Shown: in pieces, positions 35,496 to 45,499 of the stretch
Layout of the letters: every line of letters starts with the position of its first letter
Numbering within the stretch: the stretch's first letter is position 1
NCBI RefSeq assembly: GCF_947503875.1
Contig: NZ_CANNFH010000001.1
Location: 124,001-188,000, forward strand
Direction of reading: 5' to 3'
DNA length: 64,000 nucleotides
Source of the DNA: an uncultured Polaribacter sp.
Lineage (GTDB): Bacteria; Bacteroidota; Bacteroidia; Flavobacteriales; Flavobacteriaceae
Program-made: the position numbers and the translations under genes
Notes under the pieces: generated by a model
Seen by the model: the letters and a program-made list of their open reading frames with translations, nothing else
Databases searched by the model: none
Told to the model about the DNA's origin: nothing

Positions 35496-38400
35496 TTATT
35501 CAATCAATACTTTTCTGTTAGACTTTCCTTTATCAGTCTTTACATTTATAATGTAAAAACCAGTAGGTAGTTTTTTATTAATTTTTAATTCGTATTTCTC
35601 TTGTTGTTCATTTATTTTCCAAGATGCAATTTCTTTACCTAAAATATCATAAAGCTGCACTTTATTTACGCTTATTTGTTCCTTTTTAGTAACTACTACA
35701 GTGTTGTTGTTATTATCAACATACATATTTGTAAAAGCGCTAATAACTTCTTCATTTACCGTCAGTGTTTTTAACGGTTTAAAAGCAAGGAAAAATCTAT
35801 CTGTATAAGTTCCTTCTGCTAAATTTAATGTAATGCTATTTTTACTGATCTCATAAGAATCTCCTGTAACCTTATCTATAATATATAGATTTTTAGCAGG
35901 TACATTTTTTAATTCATCAATCATTAAATCAACTGTTCCAGAATAAGACATTTTAAGTTCTAAAGGAATCTCTAACTCATCAGAAATAGATTGTACCCCT
36001 GTAATTACAAAGTTACCCTCTAAACTAGGGAATTTCCAATAGATATCTGTAGTACCCGTATCAAACATTTGAGCATCATATCCTTTGTCATATGAAAAAG
36101 AGGTAAAAGAACTAAATGATACAGCTATCTGTCTGTGATAAGTTCTATTATCTATTTCATTTTTAAAGTCCATACCTAATTTTATAATAGGCAGTGTTGC
36201 TGTTTCGTTCTCAGAAGTTTTAGCAGACTTTCTAGCTTTTGTTTCGGCTTTAAAAAATATTGAGTTGCCTGTACCTTCTGTAACATATTGTCTTTGGCTG
36301 TTGTTAAAAGTTATAGAACCACCATCATTATCTCCACCAACAAAAAATCCTTGTCCTATGGCAACATAAGGTTCTGGATCTCTATAAGTAAATGTGCCTG
36401 GTGTTCCTACATTTGGTGCACAAGCTACTAAACCATCTGTATCAACTGCATTTAAGTATTCTATTTCTATAGGTAAACTGTCTAAATTAATTATGCTAAT
36501 ATCACTACCTGAAACCACACATGCATTAAATTCAAAAGTTCTAAAAGTACTACTGCTAGGAATTTTTAAGCTAGTTACACTTGTGCCGTTTTTCTTTAAA
36601 ACTCCGTTTCCGTTCTCTAAAATATTTACGCTTACAGAATCTAGAGAAGTAGTTCTATATCTTATAATTAAATTCTCTACACTACTAGGTATATTTGTAA
36701 AAGTTAATAAAGAATTTGTTGTGGTTAAAGAAGCTACATTAATATTGGTAGCGCCATCTAGCACTGTTTGTAATAAACCGTTAGTAATAGTTGCAGTGTT
36801 AGCGGGTAAAGTAATGTCTTTTGGGCCAGATCCATTTTGTGCAACATTTATAGCACTAACACCAGTGGTTATATTTCTTGTTGCATAGCCTCCAATATAA
36901 CCTGCAAAATTATGACCTGTGGTAGGTCCAGATGTATCTAGTTCACTAACATGCTCCCAAAAATACAATACACCTGTTGTAGCATCAAGATTGTCTTCTA
37001 TAAATTCTTTTACACTTAGTGCAGAAGCGTAAGGGTTTGCAATTAAATAGGATTCACTTGCACCAATATTTGAGGTAATATTTCCGTCCTTTGGAACTCC
37101 TAAAAAGGTGTAGTTTTGAGCTCTACCTGGCCCTTTAAATATAAATCCATCAGCATTACCTAACACCCCATTACTCCCTTTCTGTATCCAATTAGCTACA
37201 GCTCCATTAGCAGGAGCAAAGCTAAATAGCCAATAATTTGCAAGTTGAATTGGATCTTGTGTATCCCCATCATAACCTCCAACAAAATTAATGTTTTTAG
37301 CAATGGTTGTGTTTATTGTACCAGAAAAATTAGTTGGTGTAGTACCATCTTTTAAAACATTACCAATAGTATAAGTTGCTGCACCAGAAACCTCTTTTAC
37401 GGGAGAGCCTATATAATTAAACCTATAAATACTAGGTACCGTAGAGTTTTGGTCTACTAATAGTTTACCATTAGAACCGGCAGTAACTAAACTAGCAGAT
37501 TCATGTGTCTGTATAAATTGCGCTCTACTATTGCTTGATGCATCTATTAACCTTATTTCTCCGTTTAAAACCACATCGTTAGTTACCACTAGTAAGTTGT
37601 CTGTAATACCTAGCTTAGTATTGTTATTTACGGTTAATTCTCTAGCGCTTAATGTTCCTGAATTGTGGTTGTAATCTTCGTTTATAACCACAGCACGAGA
37701 ACGATCTGGGGCTCCATTACTCCAATTATTAGCTGTTCTTGTTGTGACATTTATACGATGTAAACCTAATAATGTATTTGCATTCGTGTTAGCATTTATA
37801 ACTTCTGAAACCAAAGGAGCGTGTGGATGTCTGCCATCATTTGGATCTGCCAATGGGTTACCAAAAGGTAAAATAGAATCATCTATAAATGTTATCCATT
37901 CTTCTGTTGCAAAAGTGATATTAGGTATTAGTGTTTCATCTATTCTAACCAGAGAGGTGTTATTTTCAATGTTGGAAACAACATCAAAACGATTGCTCCA
38001 AGAAGATTCATTTCCGCTACTCGAGATCGTAATAATGTCATCACCATCTGCAATATCTGTTAAAGCATTATTTTCTATAATAATAGCATTTGCAGCTGGT
38101 GTACTAGGGGTAGTATTTGTAATTGTATTAGCAGAATTTCTAATTAATACAGATTGACCCGGTAAAATTGCAGAGGTAATACTTAGGGTTACGTCTGGTA
38201 AAACACCTAGAGGTTCTGTTGTTCGGTCTTTATACAATTGGATATTAATAGTATTGGCAGGTAGTGTATTTGCGCTGCTTATATTTGTAATTTCTATCCA
38301 ACGTTCTGTGCCAAATTGGTAAACTTGTGTTATCATGATATCATCAGCTATTACTGAATCTCTAAAGTCTAAATCTCCATTACCCGGGTTAAAATCCCCA

Positions 38401-41400
38401 TCTTCATCGTTAAAGGCATCTTCTAAAGATGTTGAATCTGTAACGGTATCATTTGCACCTACACCATCATTTACAGTTGATCCTAAAGTAGCGGTATCAT
38501 CATTATCATCAAAAATATCGTTAATACCATCACTATCTGCGTCTGCGGTAATGTCTAAAATACTATTATTAGTGGTATCTCCATTTTCTTGAATGTCTAG
38601 AATTCCATCATTATCGGTATCTGTATCTAAAAAGTCAGGTTCGTTATCATTATCTGTGTCTTCTGGGCTTATACCAATTACCGTTCCATTTTCATAATTA
38701 TCATCTACACCATTATTGTTTGCATCTGTAATTCCTGTGCCTATGCCACTTGGTTCTATATAGCCAGCAGTAGTTTGTGCCTCTACGTTATCTGGTATAC
38801 CATCATTATCTGAATCTAGATCTAAGTAATCTGGTATACCATCTCCATCTGTATCTATACTTGTATTACAGGCTTCTGTAAAAGCACTATAACTTACATT
38901 GTCTATATTTAAATTACTTGAAACCTCGGTGTACGTAATTCTAATATCAGTTGCGTTAGTAGTAAGTGTATAATTAGTTGTAATAAAAATATTTTGAGCT
39001 GTAAACGTAATGTTTTGCGGATTTACAAAATTTACACCATCTGTAGATTCTGTAATTGTCATTATATTCCCAGAATTAACATCAAATATTTCTGAAACAA
39101 TAGCAATATTTGTACCTGCTTGCACTGGTGCAGAACCACTTCTTAATGTTATTTGTAAAATTGAGCCATCGCGAAATAGTGATGCCGATTGATCATTAAT
39201 ACCATCAATAGCATCAGATTCTCTTGCTACATCATTTATGTCTGTAGCTAAGAAACCGTTAGCTCCAGGAATTACTATATCCGTACACTGTCCCTCTTCT
39301 GTATCTAAAATACCATCATTATCATCATCTAAATCTACAGCATCAGAAATACCATCTCCATCATTGTCATTATTTTCATCATCTCTAAAGTCTAAATCTC
39401 CATTACCCGGGTTAAAATCTCCATCTTGATCGTTAAAGGCATCTTCTAAAGATGTTGAATCTGTAACGGTATCATTTGCACCTACACCATCATTTACAGT
39501 AGATCCTAAAGTAGCAGCATCATCGTTATCATCAAAAATATCGTTAATACCATCACCATCTGCGTCTGCATTATTGTCTAATATACTATTGTTAATAGCA
39601 TCTCCATTTTCTTCAATATCTGGAATTCCATCATTATCTGTATCTGTATCTAAAAAATCAGGTTCGTCGCTATTATCTGTATTTATAGGAGTTAACCCAG
39701 TTCCACTCGCATTTTCATAATTATCATCTACACCATTATCGTTTGAATCTGTTATTCCTGTGCCTATGCCACTTGGTTCTATATAGCCAGCAGTAGTTTG
39801 TGCCTCTACGTTATCTGGTATACCATCATTATCTGAGTCTGAGTCTAAAAAGTTTGGGAAGGTATCACCATCACTATCTGTACAAGATGCATTTCCTGTA
39901 AAATTGGATACAGTAATAGTTTGACGTTGAACAAGATTATCACCCTCAATGCCTAAAGTAACACTAGAAACTCCTATAAATTCGAAAAATGTTTGGTTTG
40001 GATCATTATTATTATTCCAAACAACTGGGGGGCCTGCGTTTACTATAGTACTCTGAGGACCTGGTATAATATTATCGTATGGTGTTATAAATGTTACAGA
40101 TTCATTAGAATTATTACTTCTAAGACCGATAGTAACATTAACGTTTTGAGAAAAGGTATAGGTTATTAGTGCGGTTCCACTGGTCCCAACATAATCAATA
40201 ACAAGTTGATTACTTCCAGTATCTACTCTTAAGTTTGGTGCATCTCCTATTATCTGTGTAAAATTATAATTAGCTGAAAGATCTACGTTGTTACAACTTT
40301 CTATAACTCCTAGATTACCTGTTGTTGCAGAGCCAGAGGTAACATTTGAAAAATCGATAACAGTTGGTGTTGTAATTAAAGAAGGGGCTGTATATCCTTC
40401 ATTAGTATCTAAAATACCATCATTATCGTCATCTAAATCTGTAGTGTCTGGTATTTGGTCGCCATCATTATCATTTAATACCGTAACTGAAACCACTGCA
40501 ACTTCACAATTGCTTGTTCCGCTTTCACAAATCTGGTAGTTAATTACATAAACTCCATCTGGAACGTTACTTGCCACATTTACTTGCCCTGAATTGTTTA
40601 CTGTAACTCCGGCATTAATTGTACTTAATTGCGTGAGGTCTGTATTACTGGTTGTTGCTTGTACTCCTGCAATAGTATCATTAAGTAATACATCAAGTAC
40701 ATTAATATTCTCTAAACCTTCTATTACAGTTACAGCATCATTTACAGCGTTTATGACAAGATCTCTAAAGTCTAAATCTCCATTACCCGGGTTAAAATCT
40801 CCATCTTCATCATTAAATGCATCCTCTAAAGATGTAGAACCTGTAACGGTATCATTTGCACCTACACCATCATTTACAGTAGATCCTAAAGCAGCAGCAT
40901 CATCATTATCATCAAAAATATCGTTAATACCATCATTATCTGCGTCTGCGGTAATGTCTAAAATACTATTATTAGTGGTATCTCCATTTTCTTGAATGTC
41001 TAGAATTCCATCATTATCGGTATCTGTATCTAAAAAGTCAGGTTCGTTATCATTATCTGTGTCTTCTGGGGTTATACCAATTATCGTTCCATTTTCATAA
41101 TTATCATCTACACCATTATCGTTTGCATCTGCAATTCCTGCACCAATTCCACTTGGTTCTACATAACCAATAGTAGTTTGTGCTTCTACGTTATCTGGTA
41201 TGCCGTCGTTATCAGAATCTAAATCAAAAATATTAGATAAGCCATCATTATCCGAATCGCAATCTAAAATAATATCAAAAGCCATTGCTTCACTTACTAT
41301 TTGGCCGGGAACGCTATTACTATTAAAGCCTATATCTATTGGAAAATTATTTACGCCAGATAAGTCAATAAAAATACTCCAATTAGAATTTACTAAAAGC

Positions 41401-42683
41401 CCACCAGCAATGGTTAAAACTTGACCAGAATCTATACGATCTCCAGTAGTAAAACCTGTTATTTCGTTATTAGGGTCAAAAATAATTGCTTCTGTTCCTC
41501 CAGGCCAAGTTATATTTATGTCTTTGGTTATTTGACTTAATATAGTATTAACATTTGGCGCTTTACTCCCTACACGAATACCGTAAAGACTCCCGTTTGT
41601 TGCCTGATCAATACTAATTGTCATATTATGCGTTTGATTATTACCTTGATTCCAGAACAATTGCAAACCACTGATTACTCCGTTATTAAATTGATTTGTA
41701 TTATGATCTGATACAATTGAAAAATTTGACGAGGCTCCTGAAGGGGAGGTAAAATCTCCAGAAAGTGTTGTAGTACCATTGCCTGAGGTAATATTTCCTT
41801 CTGGCACTGCACACTCTGCTGTATCTAAAATACCATCATTATCTGAATCCAAGTCATGAATATTAGGAACCCCATCTTCATCAGCATCACAAAGAGGTTG
41901 TCCTGCTTTTTGTCTCAAAGTAATGTCATCTAAAAGATAATCGTTACCAGATGATGTCTGACCTCTTCGAACTCTTATTTCTATATTTAAAGTGGTAGAG
42001 TTGCCAGAATTGATAGTTATGACATCTTCTTCCCATTCTCCAAAAGCTAAACCAGCACCACCTTGTAAAGTTTCTATAACTGTGCCGTTAACAAGAATTT
42101 GAATTGCTCCTCTGAAATCTACTGTGGTTAAATCTTCTCTACCCCATATCATATGGGCTAAACCAAATTCATATTCTCTGTTTGGTAGTACTGTTTCTGT
42201 AAAGCTAAGTACAGTTAAAAAATTAAAAGTTGTTGTGCCACTTGACCCTGCTTGAATACCAATTACCGTACCAGAGTTAGTAGAGCCCGTTGTATGATCT
42301 GTAATTACACCTGTTGTGCCAAAAGGGTCAAGACAAGGATCATTAGGACTACCAATATAATAAGTAGGATTTTGGCGAAACCAGATTGCTCCAAAGTTAA
42401 CAGCAGGGCAACTTGTTGTTTGCGTTAAGGCAATGCTTGAAAAGATATTTAAGTTATATTCAAATACATCTTCTGTAGGACATTCTACTATATCGAAAAT
42501 ACCATCATTATCGTCATCTAAGTCAATTTCGTTTGTAATACCATCACCATCACAGTCTCCAGTTGCTGAAGTATCTGCACACTGCGCATAACTTGCAGTA
42601 GTAGCAGAAATTAATAATAACATAAACATTACTAAAAATGTAAAGGTTTGTTTAAGCATTTGGTTAGAAGTAATATTCTTCAT
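35496..42683 (-). CDS. Giant T9SS-exported surface protein with thrombospondin type 3 repeats
   Basis: A 2395-residue exported protein. A signal peptide (about 1-33, ending ASYAQ) leads into Asp-rich TSP3 calcium-binding repeats (DGDGITNEIDLDDDNDGIFD and many similar), interrupted by jelly-roll-like beta domains (about 60-280, 290-470, 770-930, 1115-1270) and an Ig-like stretch (about 640-750). Three near-identical blocks of about 152 residues lie at 488-640, 948-1100 and 1289-1441. A lamin-tail-like domain (QVYQFGTERWIEITNIS) follows at about 1442-1560. The last 70-80 residues, with KVQLYDILGKEIASWKI and LPTGFYIINVKTDKGKSNRKV, are a type A C-terminal sorting domain for T9SS export and anchoring. 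It is likely a Ca2+-stabilised cell-surface adhesin or matrix protein; no enzymatic motif is visible. It stands alone, flanked by terminators and a divergence. Confidence 0.88.
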   Translation of the reverse strand: MKNITSNQMLKQTFTFLVMFMLLLISATTASYAQCADTSATGDCDGDGITNEIDLDDDNDGIFDIVECPTEDVFEYNLNIFSSIALTQTTSCPAVNFGAIWFRQNPTYYIGSPNDPCLDPFGTTGVITDHTTGSTNSGTVIGIQAGSSGTTTFNFLTVLSFTETVLPNREYEFGLAHMIWGREDLTTVDFRGAIQILVNGTVIETLQGGAGLAFGEWEEDVITINSGNSTTLNIEIRVRRGQTSSGNDYLLDDITLRQKAGQPLCDADEDGVPNIHDLDSDNDGILDTAECAVPEGNITSGNGTTTLSGDFTSPSGASSNFSIVSDHNTNQFNNGVISGLQLFWNQGNNQTHNMTISIDQATNGSLYGIRVGSKAPNVNTILSQITKDINITWPGGTEAIIFDPNNEITGFTTGDRIDSGQVLTIAGGLLVNSNWSIFIDLSGVNNFPIDIGFNSNSVPGQIVSEAMAFDIILDCDSDNDGLSNIFDLDSDNDGIPDNVEAQTTIGYVEPSGIGAGIADANDNGVDDNYENGTIIGITPEDTDNDNEPDFLDTDTDNDGILDIQENGDTTNNSILDITADADNDGINDIFDDNDDAAALGSTVNDGVGANDTVTGSTSLEDAFNDEDGDFNPGNGDLDFRDLVINAVNDAVTVIEGLENINVLDVLLNDTIAGVQATTSNTDLTQLSTINAGVTVNNSGQVNVASNVPDGVYVINYQICESGTSNCEVAVVSVTVLNDNDGDQIPDTTDLDDDNDGILDTNEGYTAPSLITTPTVIDFSNVTSGSATTGNLGVIESCNNVDLSANYNFTQIIGDAPNLRVDTGSNQLVIDYVGTSGTALITYTFSQNVNVTIGLRSNNSNESVTFITPYDNIIPGPQSTIVNAGPPVVWNNNNDPNQTFFEFIGVSSVTLGIEGDNLVQRQTITVSNFTGNASCTDSDGDTFPNFLDSDSDNDGIPDNVEAQTTAGYIEPSGIGTGITDSNDNGVDDNYENASGTGLTPINTDNSDEPDFLDTDTDNDGIPDIEENGDAINNSILDNNADADGDGINDIFDDNDDAATLGSTVNDGVGANDTVTDSTSLEDAFNDQDGDFNPGNGDLDFRDDENNDNDGDGISDAVDLDDDNDGILDTEEGQCTDIVIPGANGFLATDINDVARESDAIDGINDQSASLFRDGSILQITLRSGSAPVQAGTNIAIVSEIFDVNSGNIMTITESTDGVNFVNPQNITFTAQNIFITTNYTLTTNATDIRITYTEVSSNLNIDNVSYSAFTEACNTSIDTDGDGIPDYLDLDSDNDGIPDNVEAQTTAGYIEPSGIGTGITDANNNGVDDNYENGTVIGISPEDTDNDNEPDFLDTDTDNDGILDIQENGDTTNNSILDITADADSDGINDIFDDNDDTATLGSTVNDGVGANDTVTDSTSLEDAFNDEDGDFNPGNGDLDFRDSVIADDIMITQVYQFGTERWIEITNISSANTLPANTINIQLYKDRTTEPLGVLPDVTLSITSAILPGQSVLIRNSANTITNTTPSTPAANAIIIENNALTDIADGDDIITISSSGNESSWSNRFDVVSNIENNTSLVRIDETLIPNITFATEEWITFIDDSILPFGNPLADPNDGRHPHAPLVSEVINANTNANTLLGLHRINVTTRTANNWSNGAPDRSRAVVINEDYNHNSGTLSARELTVNNNTKLGITDNLLVVTNDVVLNGEIRLIDASSNSRAQFIQTHESASLVTAGSNGKLLVDQNSTVPSIYRFNYIGSPVKEVSGAATYTIGNVLKDGTTPTNFSGTINTTIAKNINFVGGYDGDTQDPIQLANYWLFSFAPANGAVANWIQKGSNGVLGNADGFIFKGPGRAQNYTFLGVPKDGNITSNIGASESYLIANPYASALSVKEFIEDNLDATTGVLYFWEHVSELDTSGPTTGHNFAGYIGGYATRNITTGVSAINVAQNGSGPKDITLPANTATITNGLLQTVLDGATNINVASLTTTNSLLTFTNIPSSVENLIIRYRTTSLDSVSVNILENGNGVLKKNGTSVTSLKIPSSSTFRTFEFNACVVSGSDISIINLDSLPIEIEYLNAVDTDGLVACAPNVGTPGTFTYRDPEPYVAIGQGFFVGGDNDGGSITFNNSQRQYVTEGTGNSIFFKAETKARKSAKTSENETATLPIIKLGMDFKNEIDNRTYHRQIAVSFSSFTSFSYDKGYDAQMFDTGTTDIYWKFPSLEGNFVITGVQSISDELEIPLELKMSYSGTVDLMIDELKNVPAKNLYIIDKVTGDSYEISKNSITLNLAEGTYTDRFFLAFKPLKTLTVNEEVISAFTNMYVDNNNNTVVVTKKEQISVNKVQLYDILGKEIASWKINEQQEKYELKINKKLPTGFYIINVKTDKGKSNRKVLIE
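38361..38817 (-). repeat. Long internal repeat block of the T9SS giant, copy C
   Basis: About 455 bp encoding TSP3 units from DLDSDNDGIPDNVEAQTT to GNGDLDFRD. It is nearly identical over long stretches to the blocks at 39384-39838 and 40764-41218, including synonymous sites, which points to recent duplication or gene conversion. Confidence 0.85.
39384..39838 (-). repeat. Long internal repeat block of the T9SS giant, copy B
   Basis: Same unit as copy C with scattered differences; the stretch covering residues ASGTGLTPINTDNSDEPDF differs most from the other two copies, suggesting patchwork conversion. Confidence 0.85.
40764..41218 (-). repeat. Long internal repeat block of the T9SS giant, copy A
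   Basis: Direct repeat of copies B and C at spacings of about 1.38 and 1.03 kb. Recombination between any pair would delete or duplicate whole domains in frame. Confidence 0.85.
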
Positions 42684-42854
42684 TATGTTTTTTTGCTTTT
42701 TTTATATTTTCTCTTTCATTTATCTATAAAACAGTATTTTATATACTCTAATTTTTAAGAATTAGGGTTTAAATACAAATTTACAATAATTTTAACTATA
42801 TTATTTTTTAGACACAATTTTTTCTAGAAGTCACAGTGCATAGTTTGGTCTAAC

Positions 42855-44135
42855 TTATTTATATTCAGATGTAAGCTCGTCTGCAATTAAACCATCTTCT
42901 AAAGTTTGTATAACGCCTAATGCTGCTCTCTCACCAGAAATCATGGCTGCATTTAAAGAGCCATTTAACAGCTGATCTCCTGCTAAAAACAAAGTAGATT
43001 TTAACTTGGTTTCTGTACTAGAAATTTCATATTGTAAGTTGCTTAATTTTGGTAATGCTTTTTTAATGGTAAAGTGTTTAATAAATTGTTTAACATTTAT
43101 ATTACAAAGTGTTTTTAACTCTTCTGTTACCTTGTCAATTAATTCTGCCTCGTTTAAATTGTGGTTTTTTACCACAGTTACAGATAATAAGTCATGCTCA
43201 TGTTTTATGGTGGTTGCAATACTTGTATGATAAAAGATGTTATTAATTAAAGCATTTTTGTTTGCAATTAAGCCTATTAATGGCTTTTTAATTACTTTAT
43301 TTTCGGTTTCAAAATATAAGGTATCACAACTTTTCCATGCTGTTTCTTGGTTTTTTAAGTTTGCAACTAATGGGTTTGCGTCTGTTGCTATAATTGTAAT
43401 TTGCGTTGCTAGCGTTTTGTTGTTTTCTAGTACTATTGCAGTATCTTTAACTTCTTTAACCTTTGTGTTAAATAAGAATGTGGTGTTTTTTAATTTAGAT
43501 TTTAGTTGGTTTGGTATTTCTTGTATTCCTTTTTTTGGTAAAACAGCTAAACCATCGCCAAACATTTTATAAACAAACTCAAACATTCTACTAGAGGTTT
43601 CTAAATTAGGTTCTAAAAAGATTCCGCTAAAAAATGGTGTAAAAAAATCATTTATAATTGAAGGCGAAAAACCATAATCTTGCAGATATTGTAAGGTTGT
43701 TTTTTCTTTCTCAGCAAAAATGGCCGCTATTTTCTTTTTCTTTAAAAAGGCATTCAGTTTTAATATTTTTATTTTGTCTGAAAAATTACCAATACTGGCA
43801 AATATTGTAGGAAAAAGTAGCGGTAGATTTCTTAAAGGGTCACCAATAGTTTGTGCTTTGTTATTTTTAAAAATAGTTGCACCAGGCAAAAACTCTTGCA
43901 ATTTTAGGGCTTTATAATCTAAGTATTTTTTAGCTGCAGGATAAGAAGTTAATAAAACTTGAAAACCATGATCTAAAGTGTATCCTTTTTCTATGTCTGA
44001 TTTTACACGACCACCAACAGTTGCAGAAGCTTCTATAATTGTAGGATGATAACCGTAATTTTCTAAAATTTGTGCTGCAATTAAACCACTAATTCCGGCA
44101 CCAATAATATTAATTTTATATGCTGATTTTTCCAT
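42855..44135 (-). CDS. FAD-dependent amine-oxidase/phytoene-desaturase-like oxidoreductase
   Basis: A 426-residue flavoprotein. The N-terminal dinucleotide fold is clear (INIIGAGISGLIAAQILENY then IIEASATVGGRVKSD), followed by DHGFQVLLTSYPAAKKYLDY and the C-terminal FAD contact TLFLAGDQLLNGSLNAAMISGERAA. It belongs to the NAD(P)-binding/amine-oxidase superfamily and resembles protoporphyrinogen-oxidase and carotenoid-desaturase relatives, but the substrate cannot be assigned; no carotenoid genes are beside it. Its start overlaps the 3' end of the DnaQ-UvrC gene by 20 bp, implying cotranscription. Confidence 0.82.
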   Translation of the reverse strand: MEKSAYKINIIGAGISGLIAAQILENYGYHPTIIEASATVGGRVKSDIEKGYTLDHGFQVLLTSYPAAKKYLDYKALKLQEFLPGATIFKNNKAQTIGDPLRNLPLLFPTIFASIGNFSDKIKILKLNAFLKKKKIAAIFAEKEKTTLQYLQDYGFSPSIINDFFTPFFSGIFLEPNLETSSRMFEFVYKMFGDGLAVLPKKGIQEIPNQLKSKLKNTTFLFNTKVKEVKDTAIVLENNKTLATQITIIATDANPLVANLKNQETAWKSCDTLYFETENKVIKKPLIGLIANKNALINNIFYHTSIATTIKHEHDLLSVTVVKNHNLNEAELIDKVTEELKTLCNINVKQFIKHFTIKKALPKLSNLQYEISSTETKLKSTLFLAGDQLLNGSLNAAMISGERAALGVIQTLEDGLIADELTSEYK

Positions 44136-45498
44136 TTTCTTCCTTTTGTTTCTTCTGCTTTCTTAAATATGCACCTAATATTTTTTGAATATCGCTATTG
44201 TCTCTTTTAGGTTCTATGTAAACTTCGTAATCTTTTGGTTGTGCTATTAAAGCGTCTTCCTCTTTATTAAGATAGCCAATTCCCTTGTAACTTCCATCTA
44301 AAATAAGTGCAAAACCAACTTCGTTTGCTGTTCTGCCAGTTTCTTTTAAAACCAAACTTTGTGTACCTGTATTAATAGATGCCATAGCTTGTTTTACTCT
44401 ACTATTATAACTTTCTACAGTTTCTTTATTACAACAAACGCCTTTGCATGTTTTTAATTGATGATGAAAACAACGGGAAACATTAGTTTGTAAATGGCAG
44501 TATTTAGGGCAAAGTGTAAACTCTTCGCAAATTTGTTCTAAAAATTTTCTACAAGCTGTATTTGTAAAAAAGGTAAGTAATGGTTTTGGCGTTAATTTTA
44601 GTTTGTTAAACGCAAAGTGAATCACACCTTTTTGGTCTTGATAGGTAAATAAACCAATAGCTTCTCTTTTGTTTTTTTGTGCAAAATTAAATTTAGGGTA
44701 GTGTTTTTTAATTTCTGACGATTCTAGCAGAAGTGCCAACAACTCGCTACCAGTTTGTTGGTGAGAAATGTGTGCGATTTCTAGACACATTTGTTGCTCT
44801 TTTTTCTTTTTATCGTAAAAATGACTAATAACACGTTGTTTGATGTTATTTGCTTTACCTACATAGATTATTTCTTTTGCTGCATTTTTGAAATAATAAA
44901 CACCAAAATTTTCTGGTAAATTATCTACAGTTTGTTTGTCTAATAATGGTGGTAAAGTAGCTTGTTTAGAGCGCGCGTTTAAAAAAGAGTTGATTATAAA
45001 ATTTTGATCTCTTTCTATAAGTCTTCTTAACAGTTCTACAGTAGCTTCTGCATCTCCTTTTGCTCTGTGTCTTCCATTTATAGGAATATTTTCTCCAGAA
45101 CAGATATTACCTAAACTATAAGAAGGTAAGCCAGGTACTATTTTTCTTGTTAAACGAACTGTGCAAAGTTTTTTGCGTTTCCAATCAAAGCCTAAATTTT
45201 TGAATTCGTCTCTAATAATATTATAATCGAAATTTACATTGTGGGCTACAAAAATTAAATCTTTTGTAATTTTTTCTACCTGCTCTGCAATTTCATAAAA
45301 TTTAGGTGCGTTTCTAACCATTGCATTTGTAATGCCTGTTAGATTGGTAATAAACGGTGGTATATTTTGCTCCGGATTTACTAAAGAAGTAAATTCGTTT
45401 GTAATTTTTTGACCATTAAAAACCAGCACAGAAATTTCTGTGATTTTTTGGCCTTTATAGCCATTTCCTGTGGTTTCTATGTCTACAACAGCATACAA
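44116..45498 (-). CDS. DnaQ-type exonuclease fused to UvrC-like GIY-YIG nuclease
   Basis: A 460-residue DNA-repair nuclease fusion. Residues 1-165 are a DEDD 3'-5' exonuclease related to DNA polymerase III epsilon (YAVVDIETTG, VAHNVNFDYNIIRDEF, HRAKGDAEATVELL). Residues about 190-275 are a GIY-YIG nuclease as in UvrC N-termini and Cho (GVYYFKNAAKEIIYVGKANN), followed by a cysteine-bearing region (CPKYCHLQTNVSRCFHHQ, CKGVCC). The UvrC endonuclease and HhH domains are absent. This architecture is known in several bacteria. It lies 1 bp after rpe and overlaps the oxidoreductase gene. Confidence 0.88.
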   Translation of the reverse strand: MYAVVDIETTGNGYKGQKITEISVLVFNGQKITNEFTSLVNPEQNIPPFITNLTGITNAMVRNAPKFYEIAEQVEKITKDLIFVAHNVNFDYNIIRDEFKNLGFDWKRKKLCTVRLTRKIVPGLPSYSLGNICSGENIPINGRHRAKGDAEATVELLRRLIERDQNFIINSFLNARSKQATLPPLLDKQTVDNLPENFGVYYFKNAAKEIIYVGKANNIKQRVISHFYDKKKKEQQMCLEIAHISHQQTGSELLALLLESSEIKKHYPKFNFAQKNKREAIGLFTYQDQKGVIHFAFNKLKLTPKPLLTFFTNTACRKFLEQICEEFTLCPKYCHLQTNVSRCFHHQLKTCKGVCCNKETVESYNSRVKQAMASINTGTQSLVLKETGRTANEVGFALILDGSYKGIGYLNKEEDALIAQPKDYEVYIEPKRDNSDIQKILGAYLRKQKKQKEENGKISI

Positions 45499-45499
45499 T

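Noticed and set aside
38361..41218. Regular repeated DNA considered as a CRISPR or satellite array.
   Set aside because: The units are coding, about 455 bp, widely spaced and encode calcium-binding TSP3 repeats; there are no short direct repeats with unique spacers and no cas genes.
38335..41424. Plus-strand open frames opposite the TSP3 repeats of the giant T9SS gene (Ser/Leu/Pro-rich, for example 40594-40995).
   Set aside because: They are antisense shadows of Asp/Asn-rich repeat codons, recur wherever the repeat recurs, and lack any family resemblance.
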